A stretch of DNA of 64,000 nt. Origin: Bacteroidota bacterium (lineage in GTDB: Bacteria > Bacteroidota > Bacteroidia > Sphingobacteriales > Sphingobacteriaceae). The position numbers were made by a program, and so were the translations under genes. Positions 1-11,455 of this stretch are shown in pieces. The notes beneath the pieces are model-generated. The model worked only from the letters and a program-made list of their open reading frames with translations, ran no database searches and was not told the DNA's origin. How positions within the stretch are numbered: the stretch's first letter is position 1; each line of letters starts with the position of its first letter. Location: positions 1-64,000 of the forward strand of contig JABDGE010000006.1 of assembly GCA_013286235.1 (NCBI GenBank), written 5' to 3'.

Positions 1-5
1 ATCAT

Positions 6-2030
6 TTATAAGGGCAGGGTAACGGTAAATTCGGTATACTCATTTTCTTTTGACAATACTTCAATATTTCCTCCATGGCCTTTCACTACAATATCGTAAC
101 TCATTGACAGGCCGAGGCCTGTGCCTTCGCCGGTGGGCTTGGTGGTAAAAAAGGGCTGCATGATCTTTTCCTTTATATTGTCGGGGATGCCGTTGCCATT
201 ATCCATCACTTTTACCTGCAAATATTTCCCGGCTTTTCCACCCGGCGACTTAGCAGCGGCGTGGGTAATGATGCCTGTTGTTAACTCCAGTAGCGGTTTA
301 TAGCCTGCAGGCGCAGTCTTTTGCTTTTGCTGGATGGCATAAAATGCGTTTGTAAATAACTTGAGCAATACCCGGCCGATATCCTGCGGCACAACGTTTA
401 CCAACGGCAGGTCTTCGGCGAAGTGCATTACCCATTCGGCGTTAAAAGACTTGTCCCTGGCCCGCAATCCGTGATAGGCCAGCCGCAGGTATTCGTCGAC
501 TAATTTATTGATGTCGGTTGGCTCTTTGGTATCGTTGCCTGCGCGGCTATGCTGGAGCATGCCTTTTACAATGCCTTCGGCGCGCTTGCCATGATGGCTG
601 ATCTTTTCGAGGTTTTGTTTAATGTCCTCTAAAATGTCAATTACTTCCTCTTTTGTACCGGTCTCCAGTTCGGTTTGCATTTCAGAGATCAATTCAATAT
701 TCACCTCTGAAAAATTATTCACAAAGTTCAAAGGGTTCTGGATCTCGTGCGCTACGCCTGCCGTAAGTTCGCCGAGCGAAGCCATTTTTTCCGATTGGAT
801 CAGCTGTTTCTGTGTAAGCTGTAATTGCTCCAGCGCCGCTTCAATTTCTTCTTTTTGCCGCAGCAGCAGCAGATTCGCCTGCTTCCGGTTCCTGGCATTG
901 CGCCAAAATAAAAGCACCAGCAGCAACAGCACGGCAAGGCCGGCCATCAGCGCCCACATGCGCACCTCTTCGCGGTACCGCAGTTGGGCTTCGGCTATTT
1001 CCTGTTTGCGATTCTTTTCCTCAAAATCCATCGAAAGCAGCTGTTTTAACCTATCCTGGCTATACAGGCTGTCTTTAGCTGCGGTAGCCAGTTTGAAGTA
1101 TTTGTAGGCGTCGGCAACATCATTGTCTTCGTCATAGTCTGTGTAAAGCACTTTACCCGCATTTAAAACATCCTGCTCATATTTACCATCACTGGCGGTT
1201 TTCAGCGCCTTCCAGGCATATGCCTCTGCCGAATCCTGCTGTTTAAATTTATGGTAGAGTTTTGAAGTACTTAAATAAGTTATGCTGAGCATTTCAACAT
1301 CATCAATGGATTTAGCAACGGCCACGGCGGTAAGCAGGTGCTTTAATGCAGCAGCCTTATTTCCCCGCGAAATTTCAACTTCGCCCAAATCACGTTCAAC
1401 ATTATCTATTTCTTCCGTGAAATTATTTTTTTTAGCGTCTGCATAGCAGAGATTTAAATAGTAAGCTGCTGAATCGATCTTACCCGTATATAAAAAACAT
1501 TCCCCGATATTCATATTCAATACGGCATTTTGCGTCCGATCTACAAGCCTGATCAATTTGTGTGTGGCTGCATAAGGGCGCCATTTGTTAACGGCGCTGT
1601 CAAGATAGGTTAAAGCATCTTTATAATTACCTTCCTGCACATCCGTAGAGCCGATATTGTTATAAACGGTAACTATTCCAGATATATCGTTCAATTGTTC
1701 GTAAACCATTAAGGCCCGGAAATAATACTGCATGCCCTTAACATAGTCGCCCATGGTAGCGTAAGCATTCCCCATATTACTCAGCATCCTGCCCTGTCTT
1801 AATGGTTTATTGAGCTTTGCGGCCAGGTCATAAGCCTGTTGAGAAAATATTATTGACGAATCAGGGTTAGGTATAAAATAGTCGTGACTCAGTCCTGTCA
1901 AGGCATTTAAACGATCGGAATCTGTCTTAGCATTACGCAAAGCCAGCCGCAGCGTATCAATGTGCTTGCGCTGCGCCTTGCAGTGGGCAACAACGCACAG
2001 CAACAAAAAAAACAGCAAGGCTTTTTTCAT
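6..2030 (-). CDS. TPR-repeat sensor histidine kinase (orphan, no receiver)
   Basis: 674 aa; signal peptide, TPR-like N-terminus, one TM, H-box [20 protein letters not shown]-box [27 protein letters not shown]. Confidence 0.93.
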   Translation of the reverse strand: MKKALLFFLLLCVVAHCKAQRKHIDTLRLALRNAKTDSDRLNALTGLSHDYFIPNPDSSIIFSQQAYDLAAKLNKPLRQGRMLSNMGNAYATMGDYVKGMQYYFRALMVYEQLNDISGIVTVYNNIGSTDVQEGNYKDALTYLDSAVNKWRPYAATHKLIRLVDRTQNAVLNMNIGECFLYTGKIDSAAYYLNLCYADAKKNNFTEEIDNVERDLGEVEISRGNKAAALKHLLTAVAVAKSIDDVEMLSITYLSTSKLYHKFKQQDSAEAYAWKALKTASDGKYEQDVLNAGKVLYTDYDEDNDVADAYKYFKLATAAKDSLYSQDRLKQLLSMDFEEKNRKQEIAEAQLRYREEVRMWALMAGLAVLLLLVLLFWRNARNRKQANLLLLRQKEEIEAALEQLQLTQKQLIQSEKMASLGELTAGVAHEIQNPLNFVNNFSEVNIELISEMQTELETGTKEEVIDILEDIKQNLEKISHHGKRAEGIVKGMLQHSRAGNDTKEPTDINKLVDEYLRLAYHGLRARDKSFNAEWVMHFAEDLPLVNVVPQDIGRVLLKLFTNAFYAIQQKQKTAPAGYKPLLELTTGIITHAAAKSPGGKAGKYLQVKVMDNGNGIPDNIKEKIMQPFFTTKPTGEGTGLGLSMSYDIVVKGHGGNIEVLSKENEYTEFTVTLPL

Positions 2031-2038
2031 TAACAGGT

Positions 2039-3343
2039 TTAAATAATAGGCAAGGTAACAATAAATTGCGAACCTTCACCTTCGTTGCTTTGCAGGTCAA
2101 TTTTACCGCCATGTGCCTTTACCACAATATCATAGCTTAATGACAGTCCCAGCCCCGTGCCTTCGCCGGTAGGCTTGGTGGTGAAGAAGGGCTGCATGAT
2201 CTTGTCTTTAATATCGTCGGGAATACCGCAGCCGTTGTCTTTAACAACTATTTGTATTGAACCGGCCTTTAAGCAGGTGTTCACCTCGATTACAGGTTTG
2301 AAATTGGAGTTGGTGGCCTGTTTTTTTTGAACGGCATAAAATGCGTTGTTGAACAGGTTGAGCAGTACGCGCCCGATGTCCTGCGGGACGATATTAATGT
2401 GCGGGAGTTTTTCATCGAAATGCGTAACCAGCTCGGCGTTGAAGGTCTTGTCCTTCGCTCTTAATCCGTGGTACCCAAGGCGAAGGTATTCATCGGCGAG
2501 TTTGTTGATATCTGTGGGTTCTTTGGTACTGCTGCTGGCACGACTGTGCTGCAACATACCTTTTACAATGCTGTCGGCGCGCTTTCCATGGTGGATCACT
2601 TTTTCGAGGTTTTGTTTGATGTCGGCGGCTATCGCAATGGCTTCCTCTTTGTCTCCTTTGGCCAGTTCCTCTTCCATTTCGTCGATCATTTCCATGCTTA
2701 CCTCGGAGAAGTTGTTGACGAAGTTTAACGGGTTTTGTATCTCGTGCGCAATGCCGGCCGTTAATTCGCCCAATGAAGCCAGTTTCTCCGATTGAATAAG
2801 TTGCTGTTGGGTGGTTTGGAGTAATTCCACGGTTTTTTGGAGCTCATCTTTTTGTTTGGTCAGCTCGACCGTTCGCTCGGCTACCATCTTATCCAGCATG
2901 ATGTTTTGCTGCGTGACAAAATTGAATTCTTCGCGCTGCTTTTTTGTTGTGGCCCAGCGGGCAAATATCCAGATGAAGGCGCCGAGTATGGCGAACACGA
3001 AATAGTTTTCGTATTCATCGTAAAATTTATCGGAAATGAGGTTTACCAGGCCCGCCAAAATACTGGCGCCTGCCAATGGATAATGCGCTTTCAGGACTGT
3101 TGAAAAGGCTTCGAAGTCGGGTTCCCGCTCCAGGAAGATGACTTCGGCCAGTAAAAGACCGCCGCCCAGTATCGGTGTAAGCCAGTCCTGCAGGCAGCTT
3201 TCGCCTAAAATAAAGCCTCCGGCAATGAGCCACGAGGCCATGGTAAATTTCGAGATCCATTTGACCCGGATGGGAGAAAACCTCAAGGAACGTCGCAGAC
3301 GCCATATCAATAAAAAAGCCGCAAGGAATGCAAATACACTCAT
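2039..3343 (-). CDS. Membrane-anchored sensor histidine kinase
   Basis: 434 aa; several N-terminal hydrophobic segments, coiled coil, H-box [12 protein letters not shown], HATPase motifs. Confidence 0.92.
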   Translation of the reverse strand: MSVFAFLAAFLLIWRLRRSLRFSPIRVKWISKFTMASWLIAGGFILGESCLQDWLTPILGGGLLLAEVIFLEREPDFEAFSTVLKAHYPLAGASILAGLVNLISDKFYDEYENYFVFAILGAFIWIFARWATTKKQREEFNFVTQQNIMLDKMVAERTVELTKQKDELQKTVELLQTTQQQLIQSEKLASLGELTAGIAHEIQNPLNFVNNFSEVSMEMIDEMEEELAKGDKEEAIAIAADIKQNLEKVIHHGKRADSIVKGMLQHSRASSSTKEPTDINKLADEYLRLGYHGLRAKDKTFNAELVTHFDEKLPHINIVPQDIGRVLLNLFNNAFYAVQKKQATNSNFKPVIEVNTCLKAGSIQIVVKDNGCGIPDDIKDKIMQPFFTTKPTGEGTGLGLSLSYDIVVKAHGGKIDLQSNEGEGSQFIVTLPII

Positions 3344-3438
3344 AGGATTGTTACGGCCCTAATTTAAGTGTTATCTGATGAAAATCGCTAATACTATTCC
3401 TGATAGTGCGAATATAGCTGGTTAAGCCACATAAATGG

Positions 3439-5685
3439 TTATTGTGGTACCGGTATTGTAATCGTAAATGTTGAACCTTTGCCTTCTTTACTTTCAATAT
3501 TAATAGCACCACTATGCCCTTTAACTATGATGTCATAGGTTAGGGAAAGGCCGAGGCCGGTGCCTTCGCCGGTTGGTTTGGTGGTGAAAAAGGGCTGCAT
3601 GACCTTTTCCTTTATGGAATCGGGTATACCCACGCCGTTATCCTTCACCGTGAGTCCCCATCCTCCTTCAGGGGGCGAAAAAGTAGTTATTTCAACAGTC
3701 GGGTTATAACCGGGGCCGCCTGCTTTTGCTTTTTGGTTTACGGCGTAAAAGGCGTTGTTGAAGAGGTTAAGAAAGGCGCGGCCAATATCCTGCGGCACTA
3801 TGGATAGTTTTGGGAGGTTTTTTTCGAAATGTGTAATCAGCTCTGCCTTAAAGTCCTTGTCTTTAGCCCGCAAGCCATGAAGAGCAAGCTTTGAAAACTC
3901 GTCGGCGAGGATATTTATGCTGGCGGGCTGTTTTTCACCGGTGCCGGTGCGGCTGTGCTGCAGCATCCCTTTCACAATAAAATCGGCGCGTTTGCCGTGA
4001 TGATTTATCTTCTCTTCGTTTTGAATCAGGCCATTAATAAGTTCAATTTCCACCTGCTCATTCCTTTTCGCTTTTGGCTTTTCGCTTTCAGCTTTCAGTT
4101 CCTCCAGCATTTCCTTGTTCACTTCGGAGAAGTTGTTGACGAAGTTGAGCGGGTTTTGAATTTCGTGGGCGATCCCGGCAGTTAATTCTCCAAGCGAGGC
4201 CATTTTTTCGGACTGGATAAGTTGGTTTTGAGTGGCTTTGAGGTCGCCGAGGGCTTTATTCGTTTTATCACGCTCCTGTTCTATTATTTGTTTTTGCTTG
4301 CTAAGGAGGTTATTGGCCTTTTGTTTTTGACGGTTATTGCGGTACAGAACGACGACGGTTATGCCGATAAACACCACCACCACCAGGGCGCCGAGCAGGA
4401 ATGCGTTTTGCAATTTTTTCTGCTGGTTGAGTGTAGCTATTTCCTCCTGTTTTTTTGCCATATCGTAATTGTATTGCAACAATCCAGCCTTGTTGGTCAC
4501 CTCGCTGTTAACCATGCTGTCGCGATAGGCAACATACAAGCCCTGGTATTTATAGGCGCTGGCGAAGTCCTTTTTTTGCGCGTAGGCGACTGCCAACGCT
4601 CCGTAATTGTCGCGCATAAATTCTATCGTCCCTGCCTTTTTTGCAGCTTGCAGTCCCTTATCGCCATAGTAAACGCCACTGTCGGGCTTATTTGCTTTAT
4701 TATAGGCTCTGCTCAATATGCCATCTATCCAGGCAATGCCTTCGGTATCATCGATCTGAACGGCCAGCCGAAGCGAATGAAAAGCATATTTGAAAGCCAT
4801 TGACAATTCACCCGTCCTTACGTATACATCTGCCATGTTGCTCTCGCAAACCTCTCTATAATAGGTGGTTAGTCCGGCTATGGCGAGTTGCTGCCTGTAG
4901 GCTTTGATAGCTTCGGGATAATTACCCATTAAACGATACCGTTCACCAATGTCATTATACAGCCTGGAGCTGAGGTTACTGTCGTCAAGCGTTTTGTTGG
5001 CTTGCAGTGCTTTTTTGTAATAGTAAAGCCCGTTTTTATTGTCGCCGATGGTGGTATAAAAACCAGCCAGTCCAGTCCATGAATTCGCCAATTCGTCAAG
5101 GGAGTTGGCCTCCTCGGCCGAGGTTATGGCCTTTAACGTCCATTCGATTGCTTTTGGATAATTGCTTAAAGAATTTGCGTAAGCGCTGCCGACTGCACGC
5201 TGCACAATAGCTAGTAGTTTCTTGTTGGGAAGCTTTTCAGCGAGGGTGTCGGCTTTTAGAAAACAAGAAAGGGATTTTTGATTATCGATCTGGGCACTTA
5301 TCCTGGCCATAGTAATCCAGTAGCGCACCAAAACCTGATCATCATTTACATTTGCCATTAACGCGCGGGCATGGTTCAACACCATTATAGCTTTCTCCCT
5401 ATGCCCCTCCTGCGATAAGGCGGTTGCCTGGTTAACCAGGGCGAACGTTTCGCCATACTTATACCTGATTTTTTGAGCAATTGCTAAGGCTTCGGCCGAA
5501 AACGTATCTCTGCCGGCGGTATTTATGGAGTACATCGCACCGAGTTCGTTCAAGTGATTCACCCGGAAAGTGTCAGCTTGCGGATGCTCACTTAGCTGTT
5601 GCTTCAATTGCCTGACCTGGCGTTGCTGGCCGTGTGCCCCTCCAATGTAAACCACCAGCAGGCAAGCTATAAGTACGCTTTTCAT
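3439..5685 (-). CDS. TPR-repeat sensor histidine kinase
   Basis: ORF 3439..5793; start preferred at [20 protein letters not shown] (signal peptide) at 5685; TPR repeats, TM, HisKA and HATPase motifs. Confidence 0.92.
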   Translation of the reverse strand: MKSVLIACLLVVYIGGAHGQQRQVRQLKQQLSEHPQADTFRVNHLNELGAMYSINTAGRDTFSAEALAIAQKIRYKYGETFALVNQATALSQEGHREKAIMVLNHARALMANVNDDQVLVRYWITMARISAQIDNQKSLSCFLKADTLAEKLPNKKLLAIVQRAVGSAYANSLSNYPKAIEWTLKAITSAEEANSLDELANSWTGLAGFYTTIGDNKNGLYYYKKALQANKTLDDSNLSSRLYNDIGERYRLMGNYPEAIKAYRQQLAIAGLTTYYREVCESNMADVYVRTGELSMAFKYAFHSLRLAVQIDDTEGIAWIDGILSRAYNKANKPDSGVYYGDKGLQAAKKAGTIEFMRDNYGALAVAYAQKKDFASAYKYQGLYVAYRDSMVNSEVTNKAGLLQYNYDMAKKQEEIATLNQQKKLQNAFLLGALVVVVFIGITVVVLYRNNRQKQKANNLLSKQKQIIEQERDKTNKALGDLKATQNQLIQSEKMASLGELTAGIAHEIQNPLNFVNNFSEVNKEMLEELKAESEKPKAKRNEQVEIELINGLIQNEEKINHHGKRADFIVKGMLQHSRTGTGEKQPASINILADEFSKLALHGLRAKDKDFKAELITHFEKNLPKLSIVPQDIGRAFLNLFNNAFYAVNQKAKAGGPGYNPTVEITTFSPPEGGWGLTVKDNGVGIPDSIKEKVMQPFFTTKPTGEGTGLGLSLTYDIIVKGHSGAINIESKEGKGSTFTITIPVPQ

Positions 5686-5845
5686 TGTGATATTTTTCGA
5701 GTTAGACCGGTAAGTTAATAATAAATTCCCACCCCGGGCCGGAACATTTAACCTGTATGCTTTCGCCATGACCGTTCGCCAACCCGTTGCCACACCAGGT
5801 TGGGGGACGTTATACCTTTTTGTTCTTGCGGGCTACCTCTTTTGG

Positions 5846-8800
5846 TTAGCCGTAAGGCATTGTTATTGTAAATGTCGACCCGTCTCCTGCCTTGCTTTCA
5901 ACATTGATAGTACCGGCATGCCCTTTCACCACGATATCATAGCTTAGAGATAAGCCCAACCCCGTGCCTTCTCCGGTAGGTTTTGTGGTGAAAAAGGGCT
6001 GCATGATCTTTTCCTTTATCGCCTCGGGAATGCCGGGGCCGTTATCCTTTACTTTGATAATTACTTGTCCGGCAACCGAATTGGTCGTCACCGATACATT
6101 AGGTTTATAATCCGCATCCGCGTTTTTTTGCTTTTGATTCACTGCATAAAACGCATTGTTAAACAGGTTGAGCATTACCCTCCCGATGTCCTGCGGAATA
6201 ACGTTAACCAATGGCAGGCTTTCATCGAATTGGGTAATGAGTTCGGCGTTGAATGATTTATCTTTTGCGCGCAGGCCATGGTATGCCAGGCGCAGATATT
6301 CATCAGCCAGCTTGTTGAGATCGGTGGGTTCTTTTTGCCCGGATGCAGCCCGGCTATGCTCAAGCATGCCTTTTACAATGCCATCCGCGCGTTTGCCATG
6401 GTGACGAATTTTCTCCAGGTTTTGCTTTACGTCCGATGCGATGGCTTTGGCTTCAGCGATGTCGCCCTTATCCAGTTCTTCATCCAATTCATCAACAAGC
6501 TCCGCGCTTACTTCGGAGAAATTATTAACAAAGTTTAAAGGGTTTTGTATCTCATGGGCAATGCCTGCAGTAAGTTCACCCAGCGAGGCCATTTTTTCGG
6601 ATTGGATCAACTGGGTTTGGGTGGCTTTCAACTCGCCCAGCGTTTGTTCTAACTCGTCGCGCTGCGCCTCTATTTCTTCCTTTTGCTGCATTACTTCTTC
6701 GGTACGGATATGTACCTTGTGCTCCAGCACCTTCTTGTCCTGCAGCAATTTGCGCGACCGGTATGCTATAAATGCATAAACTGCCGAGACAAACAGAACT
6801 ATCCATAGCGCCCAGGCCCACCAGCGCACCCACCAGGGCGCGTTGATTACGATTACTATATTGTCGCCTGTTTTGTTCCAAACGGCCGAACTGTTGGCTG
6901 CAATAACCGTAAAGGTATAGGTACCGGCTGGTAAATTGGTATAAGTTGCCCACCGGGTATGCCCACCCTGCACCCAGTTTTTATCATATCCGCTTAGCTT
7001 ATAGGCGTAGGTGTTTTCGGCGGAATTATCAAAGTGAATGGCCACAAAATTAAAGGTCACCTTGTTTTGATTATAGCTTGCCTCCAATTTTTTCTGGCCG
7101 GCAACTATTATGCGGCTGCCATTCTCATCGTTTGACAGCGGGTCGGTAAAATAAACGTCCTCAATGTTTACAAATGGCGGATGCTGGTTATCCGCTAAGT
7201 CAGCAGGGTTGAATGTAACCAGCCCGGTATTTAGCGGAAATGCAATATCACCGTTGCCCAGCACCGCAGTAAGGCTATTGGAGTTTGCTATTGTTTTGCC
7301 GGGTATAATGTCTTCGGCCTTAAAGTTTTTAATTTCCAGATTTTTAAGGTTCATCCTGGAGAAACCGCGTTGTGCTCCAAGCCAGAGGTTTCCGGTCGAA
7401 TCTTCATCGATTGATCTTATATCATTAGAAATCAGTCCGTTTTGCTCTGTGATGCGTTTGGTGTAAGTGCCTTTTTGGGGATCGAATAAAAACAGACCTT
7501 CCTCATAGGAGGTTACCCAAAGCCTGTTGAACCGGTCCTGGTGAATAGCCAAAATGCAGGTTATGCTAAAGTTTTGCCGGGTATAATAAGAGATAAATTT
7601 ACCTGTTTTACGGTCGAAACGGTTCAAGCCACCATCGTTTGTTCCTACCCAGATATTATGCTGACGATCTTCATAGATCACATGGGCATTACCATCATCC
7701 AGCACCCCATTGTTAGCCTGTGTGGTTAATTTAAGATCACTGCGAAAAGGATAACGTTTGAATTTTTTAGAAGCGATATCAAATGAAACCATTCCCCAGT
7801 CTCCTGTTCCGATCCAAATCGTTCCGTCAGACGCCTGCATTATGTATCCAACGCCAATGGTTGGAAAAGCAGTGCTGTCTTTTGGATTAACCGGGTACAA
7901 AATGTCCGTTTTTTTTACGGGATCGTATACCCGGAAACCTTTTGAAGTGGATATATACCAAATCCCATCTTTACCTTTTATCATCCCGCCGTAAAAACGT
8001 TCGCCTGCCGGCAGCGTATAAAACTTTTGCGTGTTGTATGTGCCTGGTCTCCACTCGTATAAATTAGTATTATCATTTAGCTCTACGCCGCTTTTATCGG
8101 CGTTTGCGATCATGTTATCCGGTAAGCCCTTTTTGCCGGTTTTGTCGACAATGTAAGTGGTAAAGGCGCTCTTTATCCGGTCGGGCCGATTAACGCCATC
8201 GATATCGGTTCCTATCCATGGCACCCCGGACTTATCGATAAATGGGGCCCTTGGGAAGAAATCGCTGAAAGCGCCCGGCTGAGACAGATCGGGTAAAAAA
8301 CTTTCAAATTGATTAGTTGAGGGGTGGAACCGGAGGAGGCCTCTTTTTGTCGACAACCAAAAATCTCCTGCACCGTCTGGCGCCATTGCAGTGAAAGGGT
8401 TTTTTTGGCCATGTAAAAAGGTATCCTGTTGCACGTAGAGCGACCAATCTCCTGTTTTTTTATCTTTTTTCAGCAGCCCGGAATCGGTTGCGAACCAAAG
8501 CTGTCCCTTCGTGTCTTCATAAGCTTGTCCAATTTTTTGCCCGTATTTTAGCGTGTCGATATTGAACGGTTTTTGGGCATGCGTATGGGTGTCGAACAGG
8601 AATATTTCGGCGTGCTGCTGATGCCTTCCGCGTGTTTTTATCCAAAGTATGCCTGGCGCGGAAGGCGATTCATAAAATGGGATAACTCTTTTGGCCCGCG
8701 CGGTATCGGAATTGGTAAAATAGCCCTGCAAAGCGTCGCTTTTAGCATCATAATGAAACAGGCCATTATCGCTGCCCAGCCATACCGAACGATCGGCAGT

Positions 8801-9346
8801 TTTAAAGACGTTTATCAGTTTCGGTTTAAATAAATACCGGTTTTTTTCATTGGGACCAAAAAAATCGAAGCGCTTTGTGTTAAAGCTAAACCTAACCAAA
8901 ACGTATGTTGGTCCGACGTAGGCGCCACACCATAAACCTGTTTCATCGTCGTCGATAGCATACACAAATTGCATCGGTGTCCTCGGATAAGAAAATTGTT
9001 CGAAACTATCGGTCGCCGGGTTATATTTAAAAAGACCGTTTTCAGAGAGCGTGACCCAAAGATTTTGCGATTTGTCCACGTAAATAGTTATCACATCGGT
9101 GCGCGCAATGCGGTTTATCTTTGGATTGCCCAACTGGTATATTTTATACCGGTAGCCATCATACCGTACTAAACCACTTTGCGTACCTATCCATATATAA
9201 CCACGGGCATCCTGCGCAATGTCCCTTATGTAATCATCCGGCAGGCCGCTTAAAGCATCATAATGATCAAAATAAATGCCCCTGTTTTGGCTGATGCCGA
9301 TAACAGGTACAATCAATGTTAAAATGAGGAACAGGATCTTTTTCAT
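5846..9346 (-). CDS. Two-component regulator propeller histidine kinase (Reg_prop + Y_Y_Y + TM + HisKA + HATPase), no receiver/HTH
   Basis: ORF 5846..9394; start preferred at MKKILFLILTL at 9346; repeated 'DxxGxxWIGT' propeller motifs, Y_Y_Y-like YAYKLSGYDKNWVQGG, kinase core ending FTITMPYG. Confidence 0.93.
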   Translation of the reverse strand: MKKILFLILTLIVPVIGISQNRGIYFDHYDALSGLPDDYIRDIAQDARGYIWIGTQSGLVRYDGYRYKIYQLGNPKINRIARTDVITIYVDKSQNLWVTLSENGLFKYNPATDSFEQFSYPRTPMQFVYAIDDDETGLWCGAYVGPTYVLVRFSFNTKRFDFFGPNEKNRYLFKPKLINVFKTADRSVWLGSDNGLFHYDAKSDALQGYFTNSDTARAKRVIPFYESPSAPGILWIKTRGRHQQHAEIFLFDTHTHAQKPFNIDTLKYGQKIGQAYEDTKGQLWFATDSGLLKKDKKTGDWSLYVQQDTFLHGQKNPFTAMAPDGAGDFWLSTKRGLLRFHPSTNQFESFLPDLSQPGAFSDFFPRAPFIDKSGVPWIGTDIDGVNRPDRIKSAFTTYIVDKTGKKGLPDNMIANADKSGVELNDNTNLYEWRPGTYNTQKFYTLPAGERFYGGMIKGKDGIWYISTSKGFRVYDPVKKTDILYPVNPKDSTAFPTIGVGYIMQASDGTIWIGTGDWGMVSFDIASKKFKRYPFRSDLKLTTQANNGVLDDGNAHVIYEDRQHNIWVGTNDGGLNRFDRKTGKFISYYTRQNFSITCILAIHQDRFNRLWVTSYEEGLFLFDPQKGTYTKRITEQNGLISNDIRSIDEDSTGNLWLGAQRGFSRMNLKNLEIKNFKAEDIIPGKTIANSNSLTAVLGNGDIAFPLNTGLVTFNPADLADNQHPPFVNIEDVYFTDPLSNDENGSRIIVAGQKKLEASYNQNKVTFNFVAIHFDNSAENTYAYKLSGYDKNWVQGGHTRWATYTNLPAGTYTFTVIAANSSAVWNKTGDNIVIVINAPWWVRWWAWALWIVLFVSAVYAFIAYRSRKLLQDKKVLEHKVHIRTEEVMQQKEEIEAQRDELEQTLGELKATQTQLIQSEKMASLGELTAGIAHEIQNPLNFVNNFSEVSAELVDELDEELDKGDIAEAKAIASDVKQNLEKIRHHGKRADGIVKGMLEHSRAASGQKEPTDLNKLADEYLRLAYHGLRAKDKSFNAELITQFDESLPLVNVIPQDIGRVMLNLFNNAFYAVNQKQKNADADYKPNVSVTTNSVAGQVIIKVKDNGPGIPEAIKEKIMQPFFTTKPTGEGTGLGLSLSYDIVVKGHAGTINVESKAGDGSTFTITMPYG

Positions 9347-9424
9347 GTTATCACCAGGTTTTTGATTCTTTTTCCTACGATGGACTGTTCCCATCGTTAG
9401 CGTATGCCGGGGCTTCGCCCGTGG

Positions 9425-11455
9425 TTATTCAGCTTTTCGGGGCAGGTGGACAACAAACTCCGAACCTTCGCCTTCAACACTATTAACCTGTATATTTCCA
9501 CCGTGCCCTTTTACCACCATATCATAGGTTAAACTCAAACCTAAACCGGTGCCTTCGCCTGTGGGCTTGGTTGTAAAAAATGGCTGCATGATCTTGTCCT
9601 TAATCACATCAGGAATGCCAATGCCATTATCTTTTATCTTTATAACCACGCGCTCATTTTCCAGTAAGGTGGTAACGGTTACTTCGGGTTTGTAGCCATG
9701 CCCCGCGGTTTTCAATTTTTGATTTACCGCATAAAATGCATTATTAAAAAGATTAAGCATTACCCGGCCCATATCCTGCTGCGATACATTTATTTTAGGC
9801 AGCTTCGGATCAAAATGGGTGACCATCTCGGCGTTGAACAATTTATCTTTTGCCCGCAAACCGTGGTACGACAGTTTTAAAAACTCGTCGCAAAGCACAT
9901 TCATGTCGGTTAGCTGCTTTTCGCCTGTATTGGTGCGGCTGTGCTGCAGCATGCCTTTTACTATAAAATCGGCCCGTTTGCCGTGGTGGTTTATTTTTTC
10001 TTCATTCTGCCCGATATCCTCAGCAATAGCAAGCGCTTCGTCCACATTCCCGCCTTTTAATTCGACTTTTAACTCATCAATCATTTCCCGGTTTACCTCC
10101 GAAAAATTATTGACGAAGTTGAGCGGGTTTTGTATCTCATGGGCAATACCGGCCGTTAGCTCACCCAACGAGGCCATTTTTTCTGATTGGATGAGCTGGG
10201 TTTGGGTAGTTTTAAGTTCAGCAAGCGTAGCTTGGAGTTCGTCGCGCTGTTGGGTGAGCAGGTCCTTTTGCTCATCTAATTTGCGATTTTTTTTGCGTTG
10301 CGATAAATTATTCCGCCATATAAGCAAAGCTACGGTCAAGATAAAAAGTACAAGGGCAACTGCGGCAATAAGCTGGTAACGCTCTTTTTGATCCTGCTGT
10401 TCCTGCAACAATTTTTGCTGCCGTTGCTGTTCGTCAGATAGTACATGCTGTATCTTGTTGAACTTTACAGCGCCAAAAAGGGTGTCGTTATAATTTATAG
10501 CCAACTGCTGGTAGTGGTAGGCGCTGTCAATATTCGATTTGCTTGCGTACAGGTGGGCAAGCAACCGGGTAGCATCGAGTTCGGTACCGGGGAATGACAA
10601 TTCTTTGGCAGTTATAAAAGCTTTACGGGCATAATAAATACTTGAATCAGCTTTATTCACTTTGTTAAACAAGTTAGCCACCTGTAAATCAATCAACATA
10701 CCGTCAGCCGGCGCTTTCGCAGTTACAGCGTCAACCAATCCCTTCCGGTAATAACCCAAAGCAACTTCGTATTTACCAAGCATCGTATATGCATTACCCA
10801 ATCGGCCCAGCAATTCGGGTATTATATCAAATGGAAAATGCTTGTTATGGTACATACGCAATTCATAATTCAGCGCGGAATCGGGCATATTCAGTTTTTC
10901 ATAGGCATTACCAATATTCGACAGTTCATTCATCGTCCAGTAAAAATAAACTCCCGACGATCTAAGTAAAATTGCATGTGATGTTTGGTAATACCTTAAT
11001 GCGGTTCGCGGGTCACCCATATCCAGGTAGGTATTTCCTATGCTATTCAGCTCATATCCCTCTCCAAATAGCGCTTTTTGTTGTCTTGTGAGCTCAAGGG
11101 CCTGAAATTGAATGTTCAATGCTTCGGCAAAGTCACCTGTTTCGCGAAGGACCCATTCCATATCAGATAGGGCGAGGGCTACCATCAGCTTATTCCTGGT
11201 TTTTTTTGCTACGTCCAGTGCTAAATGCGCATAGAACAAGCATGAATCAGTATTAATACGCCGGTAATAAGACGATTCCATATCATATAGATTAACCAAA
11301 TTCTGATCGTTTTTGGCCGCGGCATAAGCTTGACGATATTTTTTGAGCGAATCGTTAATATTGTAGTTAGTTACTTGCTGCGCTTTTATCCTGCCTGCAG
11401 AAAACAGAAAAATAAATAGGAGCAAATAAAAATATCTTTGTTTCTTCATAATCAA
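9425..11455 (-). CDS. TPR-repeat sensor histidine kinase
   Basis: 676 aa; signal peptide, TPR repeats, [12 protein letters not shown]-box, KDNGIGIPD. Confidence 0.92.
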   Translation of the reverse strand: MIMKKQRYFYLLLFIFLFSAGRIKAQQVTNYNINDSLKKYRQAYAAAKNDQNLVNLYDMESSYYRRINTDSCLFYAHLALDVAKKTRNKLMVALALSDMEWVLRETGDFAEALNIQFQALELTRQQKALFGEGYELNSIGNTYLDMGDPRTALRYYQTSHAILLRSSGVYFYWTMNELSNIGNAYEKLNMPDSALNYELRMYHNKHFPFDIIPELLGRLGNAYTMLGKYEVALGYYRKGLVDAVTAKAPADGMLIDLQVANLFNKVNKADSSIYYARKAFITAKELSFPGTELDATRLLAHLYASKSNIDSAYHYQQLAINYNDTLFGAVKFNKIQHVLSDEQQRQQKLLQEQQDQKERYQLIAAVALVLFILTVALLIWRNNLSQRKKNRKLDEQKDLLTQQRDELQATLAELKTTQTQLIQSEKMASLGELTAGIAHEIQNPLNFVNNFSEVNREMIDELKVELKGGNVDEALAIAEDIGQNEEKINHHGKRADFIVKGMLQHSRTNTGEKQLTDMNVLCDEFLKLSYHGLRAKDKLFNAEMVTHFDPKLPKINVSQQDMGRVMLNLFNNAFYAVNQKLKTAGHGYKPEVTVTTLLENERVVIKIKDNGIGIPDVIKDKIMQPFFTTKPTGEGTGLGLSLTYDMVVKGHGGNIQVNSVEGEGSEFVVHLPRKAE

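Noticed and set aside
4222-4803. 193-aa plus-strand ORF inside a kinase gene
   Set aside because: Antisense to a well-supported kinase; no recognisable domain. The same applies to the many other antisense ORFs in the kinase, cox/act and T9SS genes.
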